A stretch of DNA of 64,000 nucleotides. Source: Bacillus spongiae. Lineage in GTDB: Bacteria; Bacillota; Bacilli; Bacillales; Bacillaceae_K. The DNA lies in NCBI RefSeq assembly GCF_037120725.1, contig NZ_JBBAXC010000015.1, forward strand, positions 25,478-89,477. The letters run 5' to 3'. Position 1 is the stretch's first letter; each line of letters begins with the position of its first letter. This document shows positions 7,475 through 16,204 of the stretch, one piece after another. The notes under the pieces were generated by a model that was not told the origin of the DNA, did not search any database, and saw nothing but the letters and a program-made list of their open reading frames with translations. Made by a program: the position numbers and the translations under genes.

Positions 7475-8665
7475 TTGTTTCATAGTATTGAAGCAGCAAT
7501 CGAGGATTTACAGGAAGGGAAAATGATTATCGTTGTAGATGATGAAGATAGAGAGAACGAAGGGGATTTTGTTGCGCTTGCCGAAAATGTGACCCCCGAC
7601 ATCATTAACTTTATGATCAAAGAGGGACGTGGATTAGTTTGTGTGCCGATTTCAAATGAAAAGGCTAAACAACTAGAGCTTCCCTTAATGACAGAGCAAA
7701 ATACTGATTCTCATGGAACCGCGTTCACCGTTAGTATCGATCATATTTCTACGCATACTGGAATCAGCGCTTTTGAAAGAGCTGCTACTATTTCTGAAAT
7801 GATGAATGACCAGGCCAGCAAACAAGAGTTTAAAAAGCCAGGACACATCTTTCCGTTAGTCGCAAAAGATGGCGGCGTTTTACAACGAGCGGGCCATACG
7901 GAAGCAGCTGTTGACTTAGCCCGTTTAGCAGGTTGCAAACCGGCAGGTGTAATTTGTGAAATTATTAAAGAAAATGGGCAAATGGCAAGGCTACCAGACT
8001 TAATGGTTCTTTCAGAACGTTTTGGATTGAAAATCATCACGATCCAAGACTTAATTGCCTATCGAAGAATGAAAGAAAAGCTTGTGAAAAGAGAGGTTGA
8101 GATTCAGCTTCCGACAGAGTATGGCGATTTTCGTGCAATTGGGTTTACAGAAACCATGACTAATAAAGAGCATATTGCACTTGTAAAAGGAGACATATCC
8201 GAGGAGGAAACGCTTGTACGTGTCCATTCAGAATGCTTAACTGGAGATGTTTTTGGTTCAAACCGATGCGATTGCGGTCCCCAACTACATGCGGCATTAC
8301 AACAAATCGAAGCAGAAGGAAAGGGCATATTATTATATATGCGTCAAGAAGGGCGTGGAATCGGTTTAATCAATAAGCTGAAAGCATACAAGCTTCAGGA
8401 AGAAGGCTTTGATACGGTAGAAGCCAATCAACAGTTAGGATTTGCAGATGATTTGCGTGACTATGGAATTGGCGCACAAATACTGAAAGATTTAGGTGTA
8501 AAAAAAATGAAGTTGTTAACCAATAATCCGCGAAAAATAGCAGGAATTAAAGGGTATGGATTATCAGTAACAGAAAGAATCCCAATTCAAATGAAAACAA
8601 AAAAAGAGAATGAACATTATTTAAAAACGAAATATTCGAAGCTTGGTCACTTGTTAAATCTATAA
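7475..8665 (+). CDS. ribBA: Bifunctional DHBP synthase / GTP cyclohydrolase II
   Basis: The N-terminal domain (about 1-200) makes 3,4-dihydroxy-2-butanone 4-phosphate ([26 protein letters not shown]). The C-terminal domain (about 205-396) is GTP cyclohydrolase II, with zinc cysteines in [20 protein letters not shown] and RQEGRGIGL. Together they supply both precursors of riboflavin. I chose TTG at 7475 ([11 protein letters not shown]) instead of the ATG at 7469. The AGGAGGG at 7461-7467 leaves 7 bases to the TTG but only one to the ATG, and Bacillus RibBA proteins begin MFHPIEEAL. The RBS overlaps the ribE stop. Confidence 0.96.
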   Translation: MFHSIEAAIEDLQEGKMIIVVDDEDRENEGDFVALAENVTPDIINFMIKEGRGLVCVPISNEKAKQLELPLMTEQNTDSHGTAFTVSIDHISTHTGISAFERAATISEMMNDQASKQEFKKPGHIFPLVAKDGGVLQRAGHTEAAVDLARLAGCKPAGVICEIIKENGQMARLPDLMVLSERFGLKIITIQDLIAYRRMKEKLVKREVEIQLPTEYGDFRAIGFTETMTNKEHIALVKGDISEEETLVRVHSECLTGDVFGSNRCDCGPQLHAALQQIEAEGKGILLYMRQEGRGIGLINKLKAYKLQEEGFDTVEANQQLGFADDLRDYGIGAQILKDLGVKKMKLLTNNPRKIAGIKGYGLSVTERIPIQMKTKKENEHYLKTKYSKLGHLLNL

Positions 8666-8679
8666 GGGGGAAGAAAAAA

Positions 8680-9144
8680 ATGACATTATATGAAGGTAAT
8701 TTAGTTGGAACAGGGTTGAAAATTGGTATTGTGGTTGGTAGATTTAATGAATTTATTACGAGCAAGCTCTTAAGTGGTGCAGAAGACGCACTAAAACGTC
8801 ATGGGGTCTCTGAGGAAGATATTGATATGGCTTGGGTACCAGGTGCATTTGAAATCCCGTTAGTTGCTAAAAAAATGGTAGCTAGTCAAAAATATGATGC
8901 TGTGATAACACTTGGAACGGTTATTCGTGGAGCTACACCGCACTTTGATTACGTTAGTAATGAAGTAGCGAAAGGAGTAGCTCAAGCAGGGATGACAGAG
9001 GGAAAACCAGTCATCTTTGGTGTCCTAACGACTGACACAATCGAGCAAGCGATTGAAAGAGCAGGTACGAAAGCAGGTAATAAAGGTTGGGAAGCAGCTG
9101 TATCCGCAATAGAAATGGCTAACTTGATGAGATCGTTTTCATAA
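8680..9144 (+). CDS. ribH: 6,7-dimethyl-8-ribityllumazine synthase
   Basis: Lumazine synthase joins the pyrimidinedione with dihydroxybutanone phosphate and usually forms a 60-mer shell around riboflavin synthase. The 154 residues match the Bacillus protein closely: [71 protein letters not shown] precedes the start. It is the last gene of the rib operon, 14 bases after ribBA. Confidence 0.98.
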   Translation: MTLYEGNLVGTGLKIGIVVGRFNEFITSKLLSGAEDALKRHGVSEEDIDMAWVPGAFEIPLVAKKMVASQKYDAVITLGTVIRGATPHFDYVSNEVAKGVAQAGMTEGKPVIFGVLTTDTIEQAIERAGTKAGNKGWEAAVSAIEMANLMRSFS

Positions 9145-9154
9145 ATGTAGGTGG

Positions 9155-9200
9155 AGCCTTTTCTCGATAGCAATCGGGAAAAGGCTTTAAAATTTCTTTT
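9155..9200 (+). terminator. Terminator of the riboflavin operon
   Basis: A 14-bp stem (AGCCTTTTCTCGAT at 9155-9168 with 9173-9186, allowing wobble) is followed by TTAAAATTTCTTTTT. Confidence 0.88.
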
Positions 9201-9257
9201 TATCCCATTCAGTATGATTATAGATATACGAAATGCGATTAGTTTGATTATAGGAAA

Positions 9258-9278
9258 CAATCAATCAATCAATCAATC
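9258..9278. repeat. Tetranucleotide repeat (CAAT)5
   Basis: Five perfect copies of CAAT lie between the rib terminator and the small membrane gene. They are outside any recognised gene; a phase-variation role is not supported. Confidence 0.9.
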
Positions 9279-9301
9279 GTTGTCACGATGAGAGGAGTTT
9301 T

Positions 9302-9508
9302 TCATTTACTTTTTTGAATTTTTTTTAGATAATGAGCTATTGTATCTAAAGTAAGACATAAAATTAGAGATATAATCAAAATAATGGTAATCATTTTATC
9401 TGTCTCAAGGCTTATATCAAAAAAAATCGAATACAATAATCCAGTAATTGCAATTAAAGAAACCAAATCTGCTATTATTTTAATAATTATATATTTTTGA
9501 GACTGCAT
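9302..9508 (-). CDS. Small two-helix membrane protein, function unknown
   Basis: A 68-residue product with two hydrophobic helices (about residues 8-28 and 39-57) separated by a short acidic loop, and a basic C-terminus (YLKKIQKSK). GAGAGGAAGG lies about 11 bases before the ATG. I do not recognise the family. It stands alone on the minus strand, between the rib terminator and a gene-poor stretch. Confidence 0.6.
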   Translation of the reverse strand: MQSQKYIIIKIIADLVSLIAITGLLYSIFFDISLETDKMITIILIISLILCLTLDTIAHYLKKIQKSK

Positions 9509-10031
9509 TTAATAGATACCTTCCTCTCTAAAATGTCAGTGAAATGTTATTTATTAAATATGATTATATGTTTCATCAGCTATTTCCAACATAGCGTCAA
9601 TTAGTTAGATTGGTTAGTTGTTTTTAAGAATCTTTCCAAACCTGTTTAAGGTTGCTCTTCTCTTGTTCTAAACATCCTAATTCTACAACATTTGGTGTCA
9701 TACAAGTATAAAGAGGATAATAGAAATCGATGTAAACCTTACTATATTTATTCTCCAAAAGGGTTCATCACCTTTCCTTGTTTTACTTTCAGCATCACCT
9801 TTTCCCAACACTAATTCTATTAATTTAACTATTTATCATCCCTCTTATACTTCCTACTTTTTCAAAGTCACTAATCTTGAAACGACTCTTTCGTTAATTA
9901 AGCACCTATATACTATTCTTTAAAAGGTAAAATTCACCTTTTGTATTTTAGATTCTTTTGTCTTGCGATGGGACAATACCTTTTGATACAAAATAGAGGC
10001 GAGATTGAACAGTTGATAATAAGAAGGAGAA
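9509..10031. other. AT-rich intergenic region without a supported gene
   Basis: About 520 bases with no frame that has both a credible RBS and protein-like composition, and no clear RNA motif. The long minus-strand open frame here (9934-10137) runs through the two hairpins and is rejected. Confidence 0.5.
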
Positions 10032-10056
10032 ATAACAAAAAGTACCTTTTTGTTAT
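10032..10056. repeat. 11-bp perfect hairpin
   Basis: ATAACAAAAAG (10032-10042) and its exact complement (10046-10056) enclose a 3-base loop. It lies just beyond a second, longer hairpin, downstream of the minus-strand gene at 10127-10354. It has no T-run on either side. Confidence 0.7.
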
Positions 10057-10064
10057 GACTGTAT

Positions 10065-10122
10065 AGTGGAATAAGAGAAGGGAACGCCATAGCAATATAG
10101 CGTTCCCTTCTCTTATTCCACT
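10065..10122 (-). terminator. 23-bp perfect hairpin after the minus-strand 75-aa gene
   Basis: Bases 10065-10087 and 10100-10122 are perfect complements around a 12-base loop, starting 4 bases after the stop of the minus-strand gene. The position suggests a transcription end or mRNA-stabilising structure, but no U-tract follows in either direction, so a simple intrinsic terminator is uncertain. Confidence 0.55.
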
Positions 10123-10126
10123 TAAA

Positions 10127-10354
10127 TTATAGAACAAATAAATATTCCTCTACGAAACGACATACTTCGTCAGTGGTTAATTGGTCGTGATTTTTTAGCT
10201 TTGCTTCTGCAATCTCAAGGTATGGACGACAATATTCGGTGTTTTTAACTTCTTTTAGAGATAGATCGCCAGCGACAAGTTTCAGAGCTGCCTCTTTAAC
10301 AATTGGATCATCGGCTTGGAACAATAAGTAAGCAATGCAACTGATTTTATCCAA
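10127..10354 (-). CDS. Small soluble protein of unknown function
   Basis: A 75-residue acidic helical protein (DPIVKEAALKLVAGDLSL, TTDEVCRFVEEYLFVL) with three cysteines and no membrane segment. I chose TTG at 10352-10354, because GAGGTG lies 5 bases before it; the upstream GTG at 10361 would fall within that RBS. No family is recognised. It is monocistronic and followed by a large hairpin. Confidence 0.6.
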   Translation of the reverse strand: MDKISCIAYLLFQADDPIVKEAALKLVAGDLSLKEVKNTEYCRPYLEIAEAKLKNHDQLTTDEVCRFVEEYLFVL

Positions 10355-10613
10355 ATTATTCACCTCTCTAAAACGAATAGATTAATAAACATTTCGAGGG
10401 AAAAATGAAAAATCCTTCTAAATTCAAAATTTTCTAACAAATAACGCGCTAATAAAGAATAACGGTGGAGGTCTTTTTTGAAAAATCGTATTTGATGTTT
10501 GAAAATAGGATAAATCATTGGCAAATTGAGAGTAGTCTGATAGAATATTCTTTTGTGGCTACTACGTTAAAGTGGCGGGTTGGGAGAGGGATTTGTTCAC
10601 AAGGACAGATAAA

Positions 10614-11900
10614 ATGAAAAGAGAAAGAGGTATATTTTTACTAAAGCAGCATGAAACAACGGTTAAGCAAGAATTAATTGCTGGTTTAATTGGTTTTATG
10701 ACCATAGCTTATATCATCGCTGTAAATTCATTGATCTTAACAGAAGCAGGAATTCCTTATGAGGGAGCAGTGTTAGCGACAATATTCGCATCGTTTTTTG
10801 GATGTTTAGTGATGGCTCTTTGGGCTAATGCACCAATTCTACTTGTACCTGGTATGGGAATCAATGCGATGTTTACCTACACGTTAGTTGGATCAATGGG
10901 CTTATCTTGGCAAGAGGCATTAGCTGTGGTTTTTGTTTCGGGCTTATTGTTCACTATTATAGCCTTTTCGAAATTGTCTAAGTTATTAAGCGAGGCAATC
11001 CCTGCTTCATTAAAGGGTGCTATAACGGTTGGTCTTGGTATGTTTTTAATGTTGATTGGACTAGAAAAAGGCGGCATTGTTGTGCGAGGAGACAATGCTA
11101 TCATTGCATTAGGAAATTTAGGAGAACTGACTGTAATAGCAACAATCATTACTTTACTCGTTACGCTTATTTTATTTTTGAGAAATGTACCAGGAAGCTT
11201 TTTATGGAGTATTGCTTTCGGTACAGTTTTAGGTTTCATGTTCCAAATTGAACCTTCTGTACAAAGTAAGACGGTTTCATTGCAGTCTTATACGGAGGTT
11301 TTTGGAGCCCTCTCATTTGCTAATATGATGAGCTTTCCGTTTACTATTGCTGTTTTTTCTGTAACGATGGTTCTCGTTTTTGAAAACATCGGACTTGTAC
11401 ATGGTCATGTAGATATGTTAAATCAGCCAAACAAGTATGGAAAAGCCTTTCAAGCAAATGCAATATCAGCACTATCATCAGGGTTACTAGGAACAAGTCC
11501 AACGGTTTCCACGGTAGAAAGTTCAGCAGCGATTGCTTCTGGAGGTCGTACAGGATTAACTTCCTTAACAACCGGTGTTTTATTCTTAGTGTCGATACTC
11601 TTCATTCCATATATTAAATGGATTCCAAATCATGCCATTGCACCGATTTTAATCTTGATTGGTGGATTAATGATTCAAAATATTCGACAGTTAGAATTAA
11701 AGGATTTAACAGAGGCTCTTCCGGCAATTTTCATTATTGCCATGATTCCATTTACTTACAGTATTGCGGATGGAATTGCGATTGGATTTATTCTTTATCC
11801 AATTCTTAAAATTGCTAATGGAAGAGGAAAAGAAGTCTCGTTTTCCCTATATATTATCGCAGGTTTATTTTTAATAAACTTCGTTGCCCATTATATTTAA
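10614..11900 (+). CDS. NCS2/AzgA-family purine permease (PbuG/PbuO-like)
   Basis: The 428-residue protein is an integral membrane transporter with 12-14 hydrophobic segments. Its family markers are TTVKQELIAGLIGFMTIAYI, PGMGINAMFTY near TM3, and LGTSPTVSTVESSAAIASGG near TM10. AzgA-like members import hypoxanthine, guanine or adenine by proton symport. The sequence diverges from the usual PbuG (for example NSLILTEAGIPYEGAV), which fits the PbuO branch, but the exact substrate is not determined. I chose ATG 10614 because AAGGA lies 8 bases upstream; the GTG at 10572 has a poor context. No purine riboswitch is visible upstream. Confidence 0.88.
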   Translation: MKRERGIFLLKQHETTVKQELIAGLIGFMTIAYIIAVNSLILTEAGIPYEGAVLATIFASFFGCLVMALWANAPILLVPGMGINAMFTYTLVGSMGLSWQEALAVVFVSGLLFTIIAFSKLSKLLSEAIPASLKGAITVGLGMFLMLIGLEKGGIVVRGDNAIIALGNLGELTVIATIITLLVTLILFLRNVPGSFLWSIAFGTVLGFMFQIEPSVQSKTVSLQSYTEVFGALSFANMMSFPFTIAVFSVTMVLVFENIGLVHGHVDMLNQPNKYGKAFQANAISALSSGLLGTSPTVSTVESSAAIASGGRTGLTSLTTGVLFLVSILFIPYIKWIPNHAIAPILILIGGLMIQNIRQLELKDLTEALPAIFIIAMIPFTYSIADGIAIGFILYPILKIANGRGKEVSFSLYIIAGLFLINFVAHYI

Positions 11901-11901
11901 C

Positions 11902-11929
11902 AAAAAGCTCCCTCGGGAGCTTTTTTGTT
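11902..11929 (+). terminator. Terminator of the purine permease gene
   Basis: AAAAAGCTCCC pairs with GGGAGCTTTTT around a very short loop, followed by TTGTT. Confidence 0.92.
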
Positions 11930-12093
11930 ATGTATAAATTCTGTTGGAATAGGGGTGTGAAAGGAAATGTCGAATGGTTTTGTTATTTGTTGAAAAGTCC
12001 CTTTATTTAACGATTATTCGATAGACAAGTGATAGTGAGATTGATATGATCGAAGTAACTGAAAAATGATGGATTTTGAAGGAGTGCCCTGCC

Positions 12094-13368
12094 ATGGAAG
12101 TTTATGTCGCACGTCAGCCCATAATGGATCGAGATGAAAAATGTGTAGCTTATGAACTTTTATACCGTAATCGTCATATAGATGTATATCATCACGAAAA
12201 TGGTGATAAGGCTACTGCAGATGTTTTAGTAAATAGCTTTATAAATATGGGAATTGATACGGTCACAAATGGGAAACCGTGCTTTATTAATTTTACTGAG
12301 GAGATGCTACATTTTGATTTTGCCAGTATTTTTTCACCTGACAAAATGTTTATCGAAATTCTTGAAGAGATTACACCCTCCCAAAAATTAATCGATACGG
12401 TGATTAAATTGAGAAAGCAGGGTTATCGTGTAGCACTAGATGATTTTGTATTGGATGTACAAAACCCGTTAAGTGTTGAATTATTGAAAAATGCAAATAT
12501 TGTTAAGGTCGATTTTCACGACACGACCAAAAAGCAAAGACAGTTAATTGAACGCTTGGCAAATGCCTTTAATACGTTACTATTGGCTGAGAAAATAGAA
12601 ACAAGAGAACAATATCTTGAAGCAAAAAAAGCTGGATACCATTACTATCAAGGCTACTTTTTTAGTAAACCAGTCTTAATAAAGAGTAATGATATACCCG
12701 TCAATTTTTATTCTTATATTCAGGTTATCCAACAATTAAGCACGAAGGAACCCGATATTTCAAAAATAGCAAAGTATATTGAGCAGGATTTGTCACTTTC
12801 TCACAAACTATTGAAGCTGATAAACTCACCGGCCTTTAAAACAACCAAAACGATTAAATCCATTCAACAAGGAATCGTGTTGATTGGGTTAAATGAACTT
12901 CAAAAGTGGATTTCAATTTTAGCCGTAAGGGAGCAATGGGGTGGCAGCAATTATTTATCAGAAGAATTGCTTCGGATGTGCTTAACTAGGGGGAAATTAT
13001 GTGAAAGCATAGGGAAAAAACTATTAGGAAATGAGGGTTCATCTTCTTGTTTTCTTTTAGGCATGTTTTCATTAATGGATACGGTTTTACAAACCCCGAT
13101 GAAGAAAATTTTAGAGGATTTACCTTTAGATGAGGAAATTAAGGATGCTTTAAATGGAAAAGACAATCTTCTTCATCATATATTACAGGCGGTTAAGTCA
13201 TGCGAATCAGGAGAATGGGATTACGTCGAAAGCTTTATTTCTACATATACGGTTTCATCTCAATTTGTGTTTACATCTTTTAAAGAAGCCTGCGTATGGA
13301 CTGAGAGTGTACTTAAACATGAATTAGTGAATCGAACAAAGTCTAGTCAATCAAGCTATGTTAATTGA
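12094..13368 (+). CDS. EAL-HDOD domain protein (YuxH-like)
   Basis: The 424-residue protein has an EAL-type domain (about 1-205) followed by an HDOD domain (about 206-405: IAKYIEQDLSLSHKLLKLIN, IQQGIVLIGLNELQKWI). This is the architecture of Bacillus YuxH. In the EAL part the signature reads YELLYR in place of EALLR and DDFVLD in place of DDFG, while the N in CFINFTEEM, the E in FIEILEE and the K in VKVDF are kept. Hydrolysis of cyclic di-GMP is therefore uncertain; such proteins often act as sensors or scaffolds. AAGGAG stands 9 bases before ATG 12094. It is a single gene in its own transcription unit. Confidence 0.9.
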   Translation: MEVYVARQPIMDRDEKCVAYELLYRNRHIDVYHHENGDKATADVLVNSFINMGIDTVTNGKPCFINFTEEMLHFDFASIFSPDKMFIEILEEITPSQKLIDTVIKLRKQGYRVALDDFVLDVQNPLSVELLKNANIVKVDFHDTTKKQRQLIERLANAFNTLLLAEKIETREQYLEAKKAGYHYYQGYFFSKPVLIKSNDIPVNFYSYIQVIQQLSTKEPDISKIAKYIEQDLSLSHKLLKLINSPAFKTTKTIKSIQQGIVLIGLNELQKWISILAVREQWGGSNYLSEELLRMCLTRGKLCESIGKKLLGNEGSSSCFLLGMFSLMDTVLQTPMKKILEDLPLDEEIKDALNGKDNLLHHILQAVKSCESGEWDYVESFISTYTVSSQFVFTSFKEACVWTESVLKHELVNRTKSSQSSYVN

Positions 13369-13622
13369 GGCGACCGTCATCTGTCGTCAAGAATCGGACA
13401 ATAGTATGAAGAATTTTCCCTTTTAAATGAGAGTGGTCGTATTCAATTGTATAAAGAGCAAGCACCATACTTGAGTTTAATTTGTCCTAATGTAGTATGC
13501 CATATTTTTATACAGAGGATCACCTATTGGAGGAATATACATAAATTGATTATTGCGAAATAGTATAAACTGTGGCAATCTTATAGAAAATCAATTGACT
13601 TATAATGGACGGGGGAGACAAG

Positions 13623-14615
13623 ATGGATATTCAATTAATTAAATGTCATGGGTCGGGGAATGATTTTATCTTAATTGATGAAATGGAACATGATCACCAA
13701 ATGACAGATCAAGATAGAGAAAATTTAGCCATCGCACTGTGCGACAGGAAAAGTAGCATTGGCGCGGATGGGATACTCTTTGTATTAGAAAGTCAGCAGG
13801 CAGCAGCTAGAATGCGAGTCTTTAATGCTGATGGTTCTGAAGCATCGATGTGTGGAAATGGCTTACGATGTGTCGCAAGATACATTTGTGAAAAATTAAG
13901 TTTATCAGAAGTACTAATCGAAACGATGAAGGCAAATTTATTGGTTTCCCAAGAAAAAGAAATTTACGAGGGAATACCTACTTACAAAGTAGAAATATCG
14001 CCGGTTTCCTTTCATCTTTCCGATTTGCCTCTGAATATAGAACGCGCAGAGAAATTAATAAATGAAACGGTTCCTGAACTTTCCGACACGATTCGTTTTA
14101 CTGCCGTCGCTGTCCCTAATCCTCATTTAATCGCTATGGTGGATACGGACCAAATTATTTCGAATGAACAAAAGGTTATTTCTGAAAAAGTAAATATGCC
14201 AAATAATTTATTCCCGGATGGAGTAAACGTTAGTTTTGTTCATCCGCTTGGCGATAAGGCTATTTATGTAAGAACTTTTGAAAGAGGAGTAGGCTTTACG
14301 AATGCTTGTGGGACAGCCATGAGTGCCTCAACATTAATTTATAGAATGATTACCAAGCAATCTTTTGAGACATCAATTGATGTTTTTAATAATGGTGGTA
14401 TGGTAAGATGTGTACCTCATGAAGTAAGAAAAGGCCAGTTCAAAATCGATTTGATTGGCAATGCAACGTATGTATTCAAAGCATCAATATCAGTCGACTT
14501 AAAAACACCGGATAAATTCTCTGTCCTTTCAAAAGAAGAGACTGATGAACAAGTCTCGTATCGGAACCTAGAAAAGTATGCCCAAAAAGTGGTTGACGAA
14601 CATATCTTTCATTAA
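13623..14615 (+). CDS. dapF: Diaminopimelate epimerase, long Listeria-type
   Basis: DapF converts LL- to meso-diaminopimelate for lysine and peptidoglycan. The two catalytic cysteines are visible in MCGNGLRCVARY and TNACGTAMSAS. The protein is 330 residues, against about 285 for B. subtilis DapF, and has a C-terminal extension of about 45 residues. The segments PTYKVEISPVSFHLSDLPLN and RTFERGVGFTNACGTAMSA match the long form I know from Listeria and related Firmicutes. ATG 13623 was chosen because GGGGGAG lies 5 bases upstream; the ATG at 13605 lacks an RBS. It is not next to other lysine genes. Whether a second, shorter DapF exists elsewhere cannot be seen. Confidence 0.92.
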   Translation: MDIQLIKCHGSGNDFILIDEMEHDHQMTDQDRENLAIALCDRKSSIGADGILFVLESQQAAARMRVFNADGSEASMCGNGLRCVARYICEKLSLSEVLIETMKANLLVSQEKEIYEGIPTYKVEISPVSFHLSDLPLNIERAEKLINETVPELSDTIRFTAVAVPNPHLIAMVDTDQIISNEQKVISEKVNMPNNLFPDGVNVSFVHPLGDKAIYVRTFERGVGFTNACGTAMSASTLIYRMITKQSFETSIDVFNNGGMVRCVPHEVRKGQFKIDLIGNATYVFKASISVDLKTPDKFSVLSKEETDEQVSYRNLEKYAQKVVDEHIFH

Positions 14616-14617
14616 AA

Positions 14618-14655
14618 AAAGCGACTGCGTGTAAATGCGTGGTCGCCTTTATTAT
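14618..14655 (+). terminator. Terminator after dapF
   Basis: GCGAC and GTCGC arms (14621-14646 region) with a partly paired loop are followed by CTTTATTAT. Confidence 0.65.
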
Positions 14656-15015
14656 AATAAGAAGCTTTCTTTTACTGTATCAAAAAACTGGTAAATGATC
14701 TAATAGAAGAATCGAATATGAGAAAACTAATTTGTTAATGGAAATTCCTTTTATAAAGAAAATTATGATTTTTTCGATTCAAGTCTTCGGCAAGTGAGGT
14801 TAATCTGAAATTCAGATTAGCGTCATTTTTATTTTAAGGCCCTATAATTGGGCGATATGCTAAAATTAGGTTTAGACTATGAAGAAAACACTTAAATGAA
14901 TGAGTAAAAGAGTTGAGAATCGTTTCAAGAACATCAATTCTGAAGGTATATGTTAATTATATATGATCATGGTATATTTCATAAATAACAATGCTAATTA
15001 AGTAAGGTGATAATA
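14656..15015. other. Intergenic region with a hairpin repeat
   Basis: No gene is seen. An inverted repeat TAATCTGA/TCAGATTA lies at 14801-14819, followed by GCGTCATTTTTATTTTAAGG. The same layout (TAATCT hairpin, then TTTTTATTTTAGGGCC) recurs at 16191-16260. Confidence 0.55.
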
Positions 15016-15267
15016 ATGCTACACAATAAGGTAGAAGAGGTTAAGAGTAGGGAAGATTTAATTAAATTTCTTCTTCACTTGAGAAAGGATTTACAAACAA
15101 AGGGTAATGCTTGGGAGAACATTACCCTTAAAGATTATTTAGAGGCTATGGAAGCGTGGGTGGAAGATATGGACGGATACTATTTAAATACAAATCAGCC
15201 AATCCCTAAACAACCATCTTGGAAGACAATCGCTGACATCCTTTATGCTGCAACTATGTATGAATGA
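15016..15267 (+). CDS. DUF7660-like small protein
   Basis: An 83-residue acidic protein. The segments KVEEVKSREDLIKFL, LKDYLEAMEAWVEDMDGYY and QPSWKTIADILYAATMYE match the DUF7660 family as I remember it, which is often found among scattered immunity-type or accessory genes; the biochemical role is unknown. The start is ATG 15016, with AAGGTGA 6 bases upstream. The next 400 bases hold only gene remnants, so it sits in a decaying accessory region. Confidence 0.7.
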   Translation: MLHNKVEEVKSREDLIKFLLHLRKDLQTKGNAWENITLKDYLEAMEAWVEDMDGYYLNTNQPIPKQPSWKTIADILYAATMYE

Positions 15268-15285
15268 TCTTTGACCAAAGGGCTA

Positions 15286-15396
15286 ATGGATGCAAGAGTT
15301 GAAATCAAAAAAATGACTAGATTTACTGATATTCAAGAGTTTGGCAGAATGAGTGAAAAAGGGTTGCGCTCAATATCTTTAGAATTGTGCCATTAA
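15286..15396 (+). pseudogene. Short open frame, probable gene remnant
   Basis: A 36-codon frame beginning MDARVEIKKMTRFTDIQEFG has protein-like composition but no clear RBS and no recognised family. Its neighbours are remnants as well. Confidence 0.35.
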
Positions 15397-15414
15397 TTAA
15401 GATGATAAACCTGA

Positions 15415-15576
15415 TGGGGGATTGTTGGTGGAGAGGAAGTTATAAAGTGGGCAGATAAGATCATCGAACTAATGGAAAACCCTCCTTATGAAATTATTGA
15501 AGTGTCATTATCTTCAAAAAAATCAGAAGATATTGTTTTCATATTAATGGATGTGAGGGGGGATGTTGTAAATTAA
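15415..15576 (+). pseudogene. C-terminal remnant of an unknown protein
   Basis: The frame is open from 15415 to the stop at 15574-15576 and reads GGEEVIKWADKIIELMENP, then PYEIIEVSLSSKKSEDIV. It has no start codon with an RBS. The sequence is clearly protein-like and looks like the tail of a small accessory (DUF2247-like) protein; the family assignment is weak. The N-terminal part is missing. Confidence 0.5.
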
Positions 15577-15577
15577 A

Positions 15578-15673
15578 ATGGAAGAAATGAATACAAATGA
15601 AGGCGTGTCAGCTGCTTGGTGCTCTTTTGAAAATCCGTACGGAAACAGGATTGGTTTATATCAAAAACTTTAA
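15578..15673 (+). pseudogene. C-terminal remnant of a VOC (glyoxalase-fold) protein
   Basis: The 31 residues end WCSFENPYGNRIGLYQKL, which fits the end of VOC-superfamily proteins (a W..F.DPDGN.I.L pattern). The rest of the domain is absent, so this is a fragment. Confidence 0.5.
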
Positions 15674-15720
15674 TTTGATGTCTATCTAGCCCATTTATTT
15701 GTAATTTTAGGGGGATGAAT

Positions 15721-16044
15721 ATGTTTGTAAAGATATATCAATACCACATTCAAAAAGAAAAAGAAGAAGAGTATTTAAGTATTCAAGAAAAAGCTGGAGA
15801 AATTTATGCAAAGCATATAGATCTTCATACTCTTTATTTTAAGAGCAAAGAAAATGACACAAAATGGTTAGAGATTAATTGTTATAAAGATCAAGATACT
15901 TATAATAAAAGTATTGAACTTATAAATAAACAGATAGAAATTCAAAAGTTATTCAAGTCTTTTCAATCTGTTCTAGTTTCTGAAAAAAGTGAGATTCTTG
16001 AAGAAGATTTTATAAAAATAAAAGAAAAATGTACGTTTAAATAA
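15721..16044 (+). CDS. Small unknown protein, possibly ABM-like
   Basis: A 107-residue product with the alternating pattern of a ferredoxin-like barrel (FVKIYQYHIQKEKEEEYLSI at the start, then LEINCYKDQDTYNKSIELIN). It resembles antibiotic-biosynthesis-monooxygenase-like domains in layout only; no active residues can be assigned. ATG 15721 was chosen because AGGGGG lies 8 bases upstream; the ATG at 15715 is too close to it. It is isolated among gene fragments. Confidence 0.6.
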   Translation: MFVKIYQYHIQKEKEEEYLSIQEKAGEIYAKHIDLHTLYFKSKENDTKWLEINCYKDQDTYNKSIELINKQIEIQKLFKSFQSVLVSEKSEILEEDFIKIKEKCTFK

Positions 16045-16063
16045 TTTGGTTCTTCATTGATAA

Positions 16064-16204
16064 GGCACTTTTCATTTTGTAGAAGAATATGAAGGGTGGA
16101 AGGCCGAAACTGTTGAACGAATAGACAGGATGTTTCAATTAAATCAGTATTCTTCAATAAAGTTGTCTCGAATTAAAAGGCTATCGGACGCTAATCTAAT
16201 TTAG
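16064..16204 (+). pseudogene. C-terminal remnant of an unknown protein
   Basis: The open frame without a start reads FVEEYEGWKAETVERIDRMF and ends in LSRIKRLSDANLI. It is protein-like, but there is no upstream part. The stop codon falls within the TAATCTA hairpin of the next feature. Confidence 0.4.

Noticed and set aside
7741-8040. Minus-strand 99-codon frame within ribBA
   Set aside because: A shadow of a strongly conserved enzyme gene; no RBS.
9258-9278. Phase-variation tract (CAAT)5
   Set aside because: Not within a coding frame and not between promoter boxes of a recognised gene.
9934-10137. Minus-strand 67-codon hydrophobic frame
   Set aside because: It runs through two perfect hairpins and lacks an RBS.
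10400-10613. Purine riboswitch before the permease gene
   Set aside because: The conserved core sequences of the purine aptamer are not found.
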